Positions 9,473 to 18,054 of a stretch of 64,000 nt of DNA are shown here, in pieces (position 1 is the first letter of the stretch; every line of letters begins with the position of its first letter). A model generated the notes under the pieces. It saw only the letters and a list, made by a program, of their open reading frames with translations. It was not told the origin of the DNA and made no database searches. The stretch is from Verrucomicrobiales bacterium (GTDB lineage Bacteria; Verrucomicrobiota; Verrucomicrobiia; Verrucomicrobiales; DEV007), in NCBI GenBank assembly GCA_016795505.1, contig JAEUHH010000103.1, positions 36,321-100,320 on the forward strand, read 5' to 3'. The position numbers were made by a program, and so were the translations under genes.

Positions 9473-10858
9473 GTGAAACGGAAGCTTTTTCTCACTCTGA
9501 TCATTCTGGGCGTGCTACTGGTCGCGGGCGTCTGGATTGGCTGGCGGGTCACGGTCGGCTATCTGACACCGGATTTTCTGGTCGCCCAGATCGAGCGGAA
9601 GTGGCATTGCCGCGCCCACATCGACGCCGTCACGGTCCGGATGACGGGAACGGCGGCGGTCGAACTGACCGGGCTGGCCCTGGCACCGCGGGATGAACAT
9701 GCCGGGCAGGGCAAGCCGCTGGCGGAGCGCCCCGCTCTGGAAGCCGGAGCCGCGCCGCTGCGCTGCGAATCGGTGTCCCTCGAAATCCGCCCCGCGGAAC
9801 TGATCCAGCGCAAGGTGAACATCCAGCGCCTGACCATCGCCGGGCTGGCGGTAGATACGGCGATCGACCGGAATGGCGATGCCACGGTCGAGCGCCTCTT
9901 CGATCCGCTGCCGGCCGCCCATCCGGCGGGAGACGAGACCGTGAGCGCGATGGCCGCAGCTGGCGCGGAGATGGAAGCCGGCACCTTTTCCACGGTCGCC
10001 GACCGGGTCGAGGTGAAAGGCGGGCAGGCGAGCTTTTTGGTCGAAGCCAGCGGCACGATCATTCGGCTGGACGGGTTGGAACTGGCCCTGACGGAGATCG
10101 ATGTCGATCCGGCGGAGCCTGCCGCTCATAACCGGGCACGGTTCCAGTTTTCCAGTGAACTGATCGTCGCGCCGCCGTCGTCCGATCAGGCGGAAACGGC
10201 CGAGCACCTGCGCGGGCGCGTGTCCGGCTCGGGCGAGGCGGCGCCGCTCAATGTTACCACGGGGCGGATGGATCCGGCCTGGACTTGCGATCTGACCCTG
10301 CATCAGGGCACGCAGATCAACACCTTTCCGGTCATCGACCGGCTCCAGAAACTTCTGGAGGGCATTGACACCGCGGGAGTGGATCTGAAGGATCTCAACA
10401 TCCGCGGCACGCTGCTGGCCGACGCCAATACCCGGGTGGCTCATGCAGGTGGTCGTTATCTGATCGAACAGCCGCTGCAACTGGCGCTGCCTGACACCCA
10501 ACTGGTCCTCAACGACGGGTCCTGGCTCCACACCGGCACCAACCAGCACGAGATCCGCGGGCAGGTCGTCGCCTCCGAGGTGTTGACGCGGAAAATCGAG
10601 GGAAAGGTCGACGCGTATTTAAAAAAGAAAGCCCGCGGACTGCCCGCCGAGAGCCTGCGGCAGTTGGTGCTGGGGCCGGTGACGAAGGACGGCCGTCTCG
10701 CCCTCGAATTCACCTCCAGTGGCGATCTCGCCAAGCCCAAGGCCGACATCGTGACGCCGTTGGGCAATCTCTCCGAGGTCATCGACACCGGCAAGGAGAC
10801 GATCAAGACCCTGGAAGAGGTCGGGAAAAGCCTGCTGAAAGGGCTTTTCGGGAACTGA
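9473..10858 (+). CDS. AsmA-like membrane-anchored protein
   Basis: Predicted envelope protein of 461 residues. It starts with GTG at 9473, followed by a positively charged tip (MKRKLF) and one transmembrane helix, about residues 5-27. The remainder is a long beta-rich periplasmic stretch resembling the AsmA/DUF748 group, proteins that bridge envelope layers and affect lipid transport or outer-membrane assembly. The N-terminal pattern YLTPDFLVAQIERKWHCRAHI resembles the domain that follows the anchor in this group. It is divergently placed from the xanthine-dehydrogenase-like pair, with 185 bases between. The family assignment rests on overall pattern, so the precise subfamily is uncertain. 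Confidence 0.6.
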   Translation: MKRKLFLTLIILGVLLVAGVWIGWRVTVGYLTPDFLVAQIERKWHCRAHIDAVTVRMTGTAAVELTGLALAPRDEHAGQGKPLAERPALEAGAAPLRCESVSLEIRPAELIQRKVNIQRLTIAGLAVDTAIDRNGDATVERLFDPLPAAHPAGDETVSAMAAAGAEMEAGTFSTVADRVEVKGGQASFLVEASGTIIRLDGLELALTEIDVDPAEPAAHNRARFQFSSELIVAPPSSDQAETAEHLRGRVSGSGEAAPLNVTTGRMDPAWTCDLTLHQGTQINTFPVIDRLQKLLEGIDTAGVDLKDLNIRGTLLADANTRVAHAGGRYLIEQPLQLALPDTQLVLNDGSWLHTGTNQHEIRGQVVASEVLTRKIEGKVDAYLKKKARGLPAESLRQLVLGPVTKDGRLALEFTSSGDLAKPKADIVTPLGNLSEVIDTGKETIKTLEEVGKSLLKGLFGN

Positions 10859-10886
10859 TGCCAAGCCGGGGCATCCCGGAAAAGCC
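10842..10886. terminator. Probable bidirectional terminator hairpin between convergent genes
   Basis: GGCTTTTCGGGA (10842-10853) pairs with TCCCGGAAAAGCC (10874-10886) with one bulged base, and GATGCC/GGCATC forms an inner stem. It spans the stop codon of the AsmA-like gene and precedes the convergent gene that ends at 10908. There is no clean T-run, so the terminator role is inferred from position and symmetry. Confidence 0.45.
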
Positions 10887-10907
10887 GGCCAAGCCAAAGG
10901 CTGCGGA

Positions 10908-11963
10908 TCAGGCGACCTGCGCCGCAAAGTCATCCGCTTCGCCGGTCTCGGCTTCGTGGGCGAGACGCTCGATGTATTCCTCGACCGGGAAGGCGCGATC
11001 TTCCAGCAGGCACTGTGACAGCCAGCCATCGAGCAGGGCGAAGTCGTCCTGCTTGCCGCGCTGATCCACCACATGCTGCCAGTCGAAGCGATCCATAACC
11101 CGCGACGAGGAGATGCGGCGCAACCGGAACAGGCTTTGGATGGCCTCGAACTCGCGGGGAATGAGATTGGCGATCGAAGCCGGCTCGGGCAGGTCGTCGA
11201 TGACATCCGCATCCATGCCGAAAGTGGTGACGCCAACGCCGAAACGGGCGGCGAACTGGCGGATCTCCTCGACGAGGTGCTCGTCATCGATGGGACCGGC
11301 GACCATGAGTTCGCCCGAATTGGCCCAGCCGGAAGTGCTGAGGCATTGGAACAGGTCTTCACGCAGGCTGGTGTAGTCCATCTCCAGCTTCAGTTTCACG
11401 GCGATCATGCGGAAAGGGGCATCGCCGAGCCGGCGGCGCACTTCCAACTGATCGGGACGCAGGGAAAAGCCGCCATCCTCGCTCACTTCGCCGACGAGCC
11501 ACTCCACAGCGATCATGTCCGGGAAGCGCCAGCGGTTGGCCGAGGCATACTGGTCGGAAAAGGAACGCTCGAACGCCATCGGGAAACGGTGGATCGACTC
11601 GAAGTAGCGGCTCACCACGGCGCGGAATTTGTTGGCCCGGGCGATGGCGAGGTCCTGGCTGCCGCCGTGGGACGGATCCTCGCCCAGCAGGGCCTGGCTG
11701 GCACCGAGCAGGTTCCGCGCGCTGTTCAGCGAGTGGATGGTGGTGGAGCGCAGGTAGTAGCCTTGGCCCTGTTCCACCTTTGCGATCGGCGACGACGGGT
11801 CGCACGACATGATCGAGAAATGGTAGCGCAGCGTGGCGTCGCTGTAGCCTTGCTTGAGCCGGTATTTGACCAGTTCGATGAGTTCGGTGCCCTTGATGGC
11901 CTGAGCCGGATTGCGGGGCAGGATGCTGGGCAGAATATCCTTGAGTTGGTCGCGAAGGTTCAT
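10908..11963 (-). CDS. Uncharacterised protein, possible COG2958/HrgA-like nuclease-fold protein
   Basis: Cytoplasmic protein of 351 residues with no signal peptide. Residues 20-75 look like a winged-helix domain (GTELIELVKYRLKQGYSDAT, then a turn and YYLRST). Residues 120-250 have the RFPDMIAVEW ... AVKLKLEM ... SLREDLFQCLSTSGWANSG pattern, which recalls the COG2958 proteins, where a PD...ExK nuclease-like core is suspected. The position expected to hold the acidic residue of ExK reads K-L-K, so activity is doubtful. The family link is from memory of the motif and is tentative. It is convergent with the AsmA-like gene. Confidence 0.55.
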   Translation of the reverse strand: MNLRDQLKDILPSILPRNPAQAIKGTELIELVKYRLKQGYSDATLRYHFSIMSCDPSSPIAKVEQGQGYYLRSTTIHSLNSARNLLGASQALLGEDPSHGGSQDLAIARANKFRAVVSRYFESIHRFPMAFERSFSDQYASANRWRFPDMIAVEWLVGEVSEDGGFSLRPDQLEVRRRLGDAPFRMIAVKLKLEMDYTSLREDLFQCLSTSGWANSGELMVAGPIDDEHLVEEIRQFAARFGVGVTTFGMDADVIDDLPEPASIANLIPREFEAIQSLFRLRRISSSRVMDRFDWQHVVDQRGKQDDFALLDGWLSQCLLEDRAFPVEEYIERLAHEAETGEADDFAAQVA

Positions 11964-12129
11964 AGGGACGGAAGACGCAAGATTGAGCAGGGGATGGGGA
12001 TGGGGTCAAGCGGGAAGGGTGCCCGATAGAAGCATTTTTTTGCGCCCGAAACGGGAGTTTCGACAAGGACTCAAACCGCCATAACTGGCCGGATTCTCTG
12101 CGAAAAAATCCGCTAACGGAAAAGCTCGC

Positions 12130-13110
12130 TCACTCCGCGGCGGCTTTGGCCAGGGGAATCACAGTGTCGTAGAGCCAGGCGATGACTTTCGTCTTTTCGG
12201 TCTCGGGAAAGGCGTGGCCGACATCTTCCATCGGCGATTCGACCACCTCCATGCCAGCCCGCCGGGCGCGGCGCACCACTTCCTCGGAATTGGGGGCGTT
12301 GGGCGACTTCGTTCCCCAGGCGACGTAGCAGTGCTTGCCCTTGGCGTCGCGATAGCGGCTGGGCAACGCGCCCCCGCCATCGATCAAAAAATAGGCGCTG
12401 AAAAAGCGGGTGAATTCCTCCTCGCCGAGCACACCGTCGATGGCGTGTCCGCCATTGCTGAAGCCCCCGATGACCCGGAGCCGCGGGTCGAGATTCGGCA
12501 CCGCCTCGGTCAGTTTTTCCAGCATCGGCTTCCAGTATTTCCAGACATTCTCGAAGTCGCCCACCATGTTGGCCTGCGCGGGGTTGCGACCGTTGTCGGG
12601 ATAGGGCAGGGCGGCGCAGACAAATTCTCCGCGGGTCAGTCCGACTGCCGCGCCGGGTTCGTTACCGCCGTCGCCACCGCCGAGGAAAATCATGAGGGGC
12701 GCCGGCTTGGCCGGATCATAGCCGTCGGGGATGCGAACCTTGAAGGCGGCGGGCTGGCCGCGGAAATCCTTCGGCAGATCGGGAAACTCAAAGGTCAGCG
12801 TCTCTCCCGGCTTGGGCGTTTTGGCGGCGAGGGTGGTCCGGCGTTCTTCGGCCCATTTGGCGACATACTCGCGATCGGCTGGCGAAAGCCGCTCCAGGGG
12901 CAGGGCGAACTCGCCACCGGCCTTGCGCCGGATCTTGGCTTGATCGGCCGTGACTTCGATGAGCTCCGCCTCGATCTGCCGGCCCTGCACATCCGTGAAG
13001 ACACGCACCTCGGCCATCAGCGAAGGGACCGACGCCCCTGCTGACACCGCCAGCAACGCGGCGATGAATCGGCAGCGGGATTTTTGAAAGACAGATGCGG
13101 GAACCTTCAT
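12130..13110 (-). CDS. Secreted SHD1-domain esterase/hydrolase
   Basis: Exported protein of about 326 residues. I chose the ATG at 13110 because it opens a signal peptide (MKVPASVFQK..., cut after PSLMA); an in-frame start at 13170 adds no domain. Residues 35-80 match the SHD1-type beta-rich module common in PVC secreted proteins (FTDVQGRQIEAELIEV ... LPLERLSPADREYV). The C-terminal two thirds is an alpha/beta-hydrolase with GFSNGG as the nucleophile elbow and a late histidine (VGHAF). An aspartate is expected between them. It is last in a four-gene minus-strand operon of surface proteins. Substrate unknown. Confidence 0.8.
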   Translation of the reverse strand: MKVPASVFQKSRCRFIAALLAVSAGASVPSLMAEVRVFTDVQGRQIEAELIEVTADQAKIRRKAGGEFALPLERLSPADREYVAKWAEERRTTLAAKTPKPGETLTFEFPDLPKDFRGQPAAFKVRIPDGYDPAKPAPLMIFLGGGDGGNEPGAAVGLTRGEFVCAALPYPDNGRNPAQANMVGDFENVWKYWKPMLEKLTEAVPNLDPRLRVIGGFSNGGHAIDGVLGEEEFTRFFSAYFLIDGGGALPSRYRDAKGKHCYVAWGTKSPNAPNSEEVVRRARRAGMEVVESPMEDVGHAFPETEKTKVIAWLYDTVIPLAKAAAE

Positions 13111-13180
13111 CCCGAACTCCCTATCAAAAATCCCGGTTCCGTGAAACAGGAAAATGCGGTCTGAAGCCACCGCGGCCGCG

Positions 13181-15412
13181 TTAGTGATTGAACACGAAAG
13201 CCGCGGAATTCACCACCGACCACATCAGGTCCTCGATCGCCGCCTGGCGGGCGATGCCCTCGGTCTTGAAGTAGGCCAGCGCGACCGTGCGCTCCTCATC
13301 GGTGGGCTGGCGGGCGAGGGTGGCGAGGTAGACCTGCTCAATCAATTCGGCATCCGACGCGGTCGATTTCGCGAGAGAGGCGGCCCAGCCTTCGGCGCTG
13401 GTGAGTTTCGCCTGAAGCTGGTCGGAATTCATCAGATGCAGCCCCTGGACCACGCTGCTGTCGCGGTCGCGCTCGCAGGGGCAGTCGGCGCTGGAGTCAG
13501 GACGGCCGAAGGCGTCGAGAAACTCGCTCCGCATCAGGTGATTCCACTGCTGCACAGCCCGCGCGCCGACCGGGAGGCCGGAGAATGTCTCGGGTCGTTT
13601 GGTGAGGTCAGACACCGCGTCCAGCATCACCTCGGCGGGCAGCCGGCGGCGGTAGGCACGGGAAAAGCTGGTCGTGTCGGAGAGATTCGTCGGATTCGGC
13701 AGGGAACTGAGCTGATACAGCCGGCTGTTCATCACCGTGCGGAGCAGTTTTTTGAAATCGTAGCCCTGCCGCGAAAAGTCGGAAGCCAGCCACTCCAGCA
13801 GCGGCTCGTTGGTCGGGGGATTCGAGGCGCGGAAGTCATCCACCGGATGCACGATGCCACGGCCGAAGAGTTCGCCCCAGACCCGGTTCACGGCCGCGCG
13901 GGCAAACTGCGGGTGCTCCGGATTCGTCATGTAATCGAGCAGGACGGTGCGGGGATCGGTCTCGGCCGGAATTTTGTCGAACACCGGTCCCTCCGGCGGC
14001 TTGGGCGCCAGCACCACGTCGGTGACGGGATGCTTGACCGTGCCCGTCACGCCGGGCTGGAACCACCAATACTCAGGCTCTCCCGAGATCGGGGCACTGA
14101 TGCCCTGGCCCTTGCGCTTCATCGAGCCGAAAAAGGCGGCCAGCGAGTAGTAGTCGTCCTGGCTCCATTTCTCCGAGGGATGGTGGTGGCATTTGGCACA
14201 GTCGAGCCGCACCCCGAGGAAAATCCGGCTTACATACTCGGCCATGTCGGCAGGCTCGCGCTTGTCGCGCCAGATGGCGAGCGGTCCCACCTGGTGGGTA
14301 GAGCCCTGAGCGGTGAGCAACTCGCGGACAAAGGCGTCCCACGGCGTGTTCTCGCGGAATTTCCGGCGGATCCAGTCATCCATCAGATAGACGGGCTTCA
14401 CGCCGACCCGCTGGGTGTTCGGGCGCAGGAGATCGCCCCATTTCGTGGCCCAGTAATCAGCGTAGGCGGTGGCGTTCGCGTCGGACAGCAGTTCGTCGAT
14501 CAATTTGGCCCGCTTGTCCGGTGCCTGATCGGCCAGGAAGGCCTTGACCCGTTCCGGCTCGGGCAGTCGACCAATGGCGTCGAGGGTGGCGCGGCGGATG
14601 AACTCCGAGTCCGTGCACAATTCGGAGGGCAGGATGCCGAGCTTTTTGAACCGTTCGTGGGCGTAGCGGTCGATCTCGTTGTTTTCCTTCAGGGCCGCGT
14701 AGGCGGAATCCGGCTGGAGCTTGTCGGGCGGCAGGGTGATGCGGGCGATGTCCACATGGTCGAGGTAGCGCACCACGATGGTGCCTTCGCCGGGCGTGTT
14801 GCCCATCGTGACGTGACCATCATGGTCCACCGTGGCGAACTTCGTGTCGGGCGAGGTGAACTCGCTCAGCCCCGTGATGTCGCGGGTCGAGCCGTCGGTG
14901 AAATGGGCGGTCACCGTCACCGATTGTTTCTGGCCCTTTGCGTAGCGGGCGTCGGGAGGGGAGACCGCGATGCGCTCTACCTTTGGTTCACCCGGAATTT
15001 CCCACGGCATGCCCTGCCGAATCCAATCCAACAGGGTCTTCTCGGCGATCGAACCCGGTTTGATCATCTCGCCGCCCTCATGATCGATGCGATTGGTGGC
15101 TTTGAGAATGAGGAGTGACTGCTCTGGCGCGGCCGGAAAGACGCGGCGTCCGCGGGCATTGTGAACGATCTCGCGATAGTCGGCCTGGGGATTGTAGGCG
15201 AAAACGGAAAGGGCGAATCCATTCTGACCCTCGGCCTTGGCGTGGCAGGAGCCGCCGGCGCAGCCGTGGCGGCTCAGGATGGGCAGGACATCGTTTTTGA
15301 ACGACAGCGTCGGCTTCGGCGCTTCGGCCGCGGATGCCGTGCACAAGCCGGCCATCACGGTCAACAGGGCCGTCAGGCGGAGATGGAGGAGGGCAGAGGA
15401 GGCGGTTTTCAT
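13181..15412 (-). CDS. DUF1549/DUF1553 protein with N-terminal cytochrome-like motif and Ig-like segment
   Basis: Exported protein of 743 residues. The start at 15412 overlaps the stop of the upstream gene by one base (TGATG), which suggests translational coupling. After the signal peptide comes GCAGGSCHA, a CxxxxCH haem-type motif typical of the planctomycete surface family, then an Ig-like (BIG2-type) segment (VTVTAHFTDGSTRDITGLSE), the DUF1549 domain (DSEFIRRATLDAIGRLPEPE) with LDCAKCHHHP in the middle, and DUF1553 (ARAAVNRVWGELFGRGIV ... QLYLATLAR-like end). Biochemical role unknown; such proteins are usually encoded with secreted redox and carbohydrate-active proteins. Confidence 0.88.
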   Translation of the reverse strand: MKTASSALLHLRLTALLTVMAGLCTASAAEAPKPTLSFKNDVLPILSRHGCAGGSCHAKAEGQNGFALSVFAYNPQADYREIVHNARGRRVFPAAPEQSLLILKATNRIDHEGGEMIKPGSIAEKTLLDWIRQGMPWEIPGEPKVERIAVSPPDARYAKGQKQSVTVTAHFTDGSTRDITGLSEFTSPDTKFATVDHDGHVTMGNTPGEGTIVVRYLDHVDIARITLPPDKLQPDSAYAALKENNEIDRYAHERFKKLGILPSELCTDSEFIRRATLDAIGRLPEPERVKAFLADQAPDKRAKLIDELLSDANATAYADYWATKWGDLLRPNTQRVGVKPVYLMDDWIRRKFRENTPWDAFVRELLTAQGSTHQVGPLAIWRDKREPADMAEYVSRIFLGVRLDCAKCHHHPSEKWSQDDYYSLAAFFGSMKRKGQGISAPISGEPEYWWFQPGVTGTVKHPVTDVVLAPKPPEGPVFDKIPAETDPRTVLLDYMTNPEHPQFARAAVNRVWGELFGRGIVHPVDDFRASNPPTNEPLLEWLASDFSRQGYDFKKLLRTVMNSRLYQLSSLPNPTNLSDTTSFSRAYRRRLPAEVMLDAVSDLTKRPETFSGLPVGARAVQQWNHLMRSEFLDAFGRPDSSADCPCERDRDSSVVQGLHLMNSDQLQAKLTSAEGWAASLAKSTASDAELIEQVYLATLARQPTDEERTVALAYFKTEGIARQAAIEDLMWSVVNSAAFVFNH

Positions 15413-16365
15413 CACTTCAGCGGCGGCCACGCCACGGGCTGGCCGTTGGTGGTGAGGACATGGATTTCGTGGATGCCGGTGAGGCCGGCGTTCAAATATT
15501 CCCATACGACCTGCTTGTCGCGGGTGATTTCAAAGGCCTTGGGGCGATCCGGCGCCTTCTGGCCGTAGCTGCAAATGACCGTGTTTCCGTTTTCGAGCCG
15601 TTGTCCGCCGCAGGGATCGGCAAAACGGCCGCCCACGTCGGCATTGGTGGCTTTCCAGACGACTTGTCCGGTCGGGGAGAACTCAGCCGTTTGATTTCCG
15701 TGAGTCAGATTTACCAGCGTGTTGCCATCGGCGAGGCGGATGGCGGTGAAGGGCCAGTTTTGCGCCGGACGACCGCCCAACTCGGGCAGATCGGTGGCGA
15801 TGACAGCCGCCACCGTGCCGTCGGGCCGGTATTCCTTCACTTTGAAAGCCAGCAGGTGCGGGACGAGGTAGTTTCCATTCGCCAGCTTGCGCGCCTTGCG
15901 GGTCTGCATGTGGTGATTGTCGGTTTCGGGCTGAAGCGGGACGCTTTTGGCGATCTCACCACCGGGCGTCACCTCGATCAGCCGGGGCTGGGCGCCGCGC
16001 TCGACGATGAGCGTATGGCCGTCGGCAAGGCGCACCGCCGTGCCCATTTCAGCATTCTCCGGGCTCAACTGGTAGCGGAACACCACCCGGCCATCCCGGG
16101 TGTATTCGCGCACCTCGCGATGATGGGAAACGAGGACATTCCCGCTGGGCAGCACGAATCCGTCACGCGACCGGTCAGCCACTTCCCAGAGGATCCGGCT
16201 GTCCTCACCAATGATGGCCGTCTTCGAGCCGGTGATGAGGAATGAGTGGCGAACGCCCGACGCCGAGCGCTGCTCGCCAAAAGCCGGAGCATCGGCGCCC
16301 GAAGCCCGCCAGCCGGCCGCCAGGGTGAACAGTGCGAAAAGAGTGAAAAAACGGTTCAAAAGCAT
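15412..16365 (-). CDS. Secreted beta-propeller protein (NHL/PQQ-like repeats)
   Basis: Exported protein of 317 residues starting at 16365 (MLLNRFFTLFALF..., a signal peptide). A much longer upstream frame to 16716 antisenses the neighbouring gene and is not used. The mature part consists of repeating blades of the kind DGRVVFRYQL, LADGHTLIVERG, LANGNYLVPHLL, LADGNTLVNLTHG, LENGNTVICSYG, typical of six- to eight-bladed propellers. No catalytic motif is visible. It begins 5 bases after the stop of the cytochrome-WD40 gene and overlaps the start of the DUF1549 gene, so the three are surely one transcript. Confidence 0.8.
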   Translation of the reverse strand: MLLNRFFTLFALFTLAAGWRASGADAPAFGEQRSASGVRHSFLITGSKTAIIGEDSRILWEVADRSRDGFVLPSGNVLVSHHREVREYTRDGRVVFRYQLSPENAEMGTAVRLADGHTLIVERGAQPRLIEVTPGGEIAKSVPLQPETDNHHMQTRKARKLANGNYLVPHLLAFKVKEYRPDGTVAAVIATDLPELGGRPAQNWPFTAIRLADGNTLVNLTHGNQTAEFSPTGQVVWKATNADVGGRFADPCGGQRLENGNTVICSYGQKAPDRPKAFEITRDKQVVWEYLNAGLTGIHEIHVLTTNGQPVAWPPLK

Positions 16366-16370
16366 GACTT

Positions 16371-17849
16371 TCAGGGTTTGGCTTGAGCCAAGGGAGCCGC
16401 TTGAGCTTCGGATTTTACCGCGATTTTGCCGTTTTCCTCCCAAGCCACGACCGAGCCGCGGGTGGAACCGGCAAACATCCGGCGTGTGGCTGGATCGAGG
16501 GCCAGCGCGGTCAATTCCTCGCCAGTGACGGCGTCGAAATTGCGCTCGCGGGCACCGGTGGAGGTCTGCTCGCCCTCGTGCTCCTTGAGATCGGAGTAGA
16601 CGCGAGGCTGACCGGATTCGTTGACCGCGGCGATGCGGTCGGTGTTGATGAGCTTGGCTTTCTCCGGATCTTTCTCGGCGGCTTTCTGCTTTTCCTTTTC
16701 CGGATCGACCGACCACGCGAGCGCCGTGACGGGACCGGTGCGGACGCCGCCAAAGTTGGCCACCTGCTTGCCGGTTTCCAGCAGCCAGATCTTGATCACT
16801 TCGTCGTCTCCGCCCGTCGCGAGACGGTCGCCCGTGGGGCTGAATGTGGCGGAGAGCACATAGCCGGTGTGGCCTTCGAGCGTGTGAATCGGCTTGGCAT
16901 CAGCCGCCGCCCAGACCCGGGCGCTCTTGTCGGCGCTGACGGTGGCGAATTTCTTTCCATCGGGGCTCACGGCGATGGCGAAAATGGTGTCGCGATGGGC
17001 CTCGGTCGTCCGGGTGATCTTGGCAGTCGCCGGATCGAGGTTCAGCATCAAACCGCTGGCAGCATCGACCGAATCGGCCGCGAGAAGGGTCTTCGAATCG
17101 GGCGTGAAAGCCAGGGCCGACACCCGGCCGCGTAGATCGGCGCTCAGCTCGGCCTTTTTCTGCCGCGTGACCGCATCCCATATCGTAACCCGCCGAAAAG
17201 AGCCGGCTGCCACCAACTTGCCGTCTGGCGACCAGGCGAGCGACTGAACCGGGTCTGGACCGGGCTCCGCCGTGCCAGCCGAAGTGAAGGACAGCGTCTT
17301 GCCATCGGCGGACGGCGTCAGACCGAGCCACTCGATGCGCGGGCCGCGACCGGCGGCGAGCGTCTTGCCATCGGGCGACAGGGCGACCGCAAAGACCGGC
17401 TGATAGGCCGGAGGAAGAGCCGTGAGCGTTACCGGGCCGTCGAGCGGAGAGAGGCGGAGTTTGTCCCATAGCGCGGCATCCCAAGGCGCTCCGGCATCAA
17501 TCCAGTTCGCCAGCGTCTCGATTTCGGTCGGCGATAGCTGTCCCTTCGGCGGCATGTGATTTTCCGCGTCGGGGAAAAGGGTCTCGATGAGCAGGCTGCC
17601 GCCGGACTGCCCAGCCTCGAAAGCCGGCCCGCTATCGCCGCCTTCCAGCAGGGCGTCTCGATTTGTCATCAGCAGGCCGCCCTTGCGCTTGTCCTCGGTG
17701 TGGCAGCGCACGCAATTCCGCTGAAGGATCGCGAGCGGATGGGCGGAGCCCTGAGGCTCGGCGGCCACGGATGGAGCCGGGGTGATAGCGGAAGCGAGGC
17801 TGCCCAGCAGTGCGATGAGGGGCAGGGGGGATGGATGGGAAAAGCTCAA
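16371..17849 (-). CDS. Secreted cytochrome c (PSCyt1-type) fused to WD40 beta-propeller
   Basis: Exported protein of about 490 residues and first gene of the four-gene operon. NCVRCHTED near residue 46 is a CxxCH haem site, and the surrounding LLMTNRDALLEGGDSGPAF and MPPKGQLSPTEIETLANWID follow the planctomycete cytochrome C pattern. From about residue 140 there are WD40 blades (AVALSPDGKTLAAGRG, AWSPDGKLVAAGSF, VSPDGKKFATVSADKSARVW, FSPTGDRLATGGDDEVIKIW). The start is uncertain: a TTG at 17849 just before the hydrophobic signal segment is my choice, while an in-frame GTG at 17978 would add 43 unlikely residues. A redox sensor or scaffold at the cell surface is an inference. Confidence 0.82.
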   Translation of the reverse strand: MSFSHPSPLPLIALLGSLASAITPAPSVAAEPQGSAHPLAILQRNCVRCHTEDKRKGGLLMTNRDALLEGGDSGPAFEAGQSGGSLLIETLFPDAENHMPPKGQLSPTEIETLANWIDAGAPWDAALWDKLRLSPLDGPVTLTALPPAYQPVFAVALSPDGKTLAAGRGPRIEWLGLTPSADGKTLSFTSAGTAEPGPDPVQSLAWSPDGKLVAAGSFRRVTIWDAVTRQKKAELSADLRGRVSALAFTPDSKTLLAADSVDAASGLMLNLDPATAKITRTTEAHRDTIFAIAVSPDGKKFATVSADKSARVWAAADAKPIHTLEGHTGYVLSATFSPTGDRLATGGDDEVIKIWLLETGKQVANFGGVRTGPVTALAWSVDPEKEKQKAAEKDPEKAKLINTDRIAAVNESGQPRVYSDLKEHEGEQTSTGARERNFDAVTGEELTALALDPATRRMFAGSTRGSVVAWEENGKIAVKSEAQAAPLAQAKP

Positions 17850-18054
17850 GATACCGGACAGTGTTCCTCCCTCTGCCAACCGCTTCAACGGCGCGAAAGC
17901 GCGGGACGCCCTGATCACCACCCCGGAGGCGCTGAAAAAGGGGCGGCAGCAAAATCCGCGGTCAGTTGGGCAATTCACGCCGAGGGCAGGGGCAGGATAT
18001 CGGATTTCTTCCTCCTCGTTCCTTGGATCAACATCACTTCAGCCACTCAACCCC

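Noticed and set aside
13154..15118. Plus-strand frame of 654 codons opposite the DUF1549 gene
   Set aside because: Antisense shadow; the minus-strand product has signal peptide, haem-type motif and DUF1549/DUF1553 blocks.
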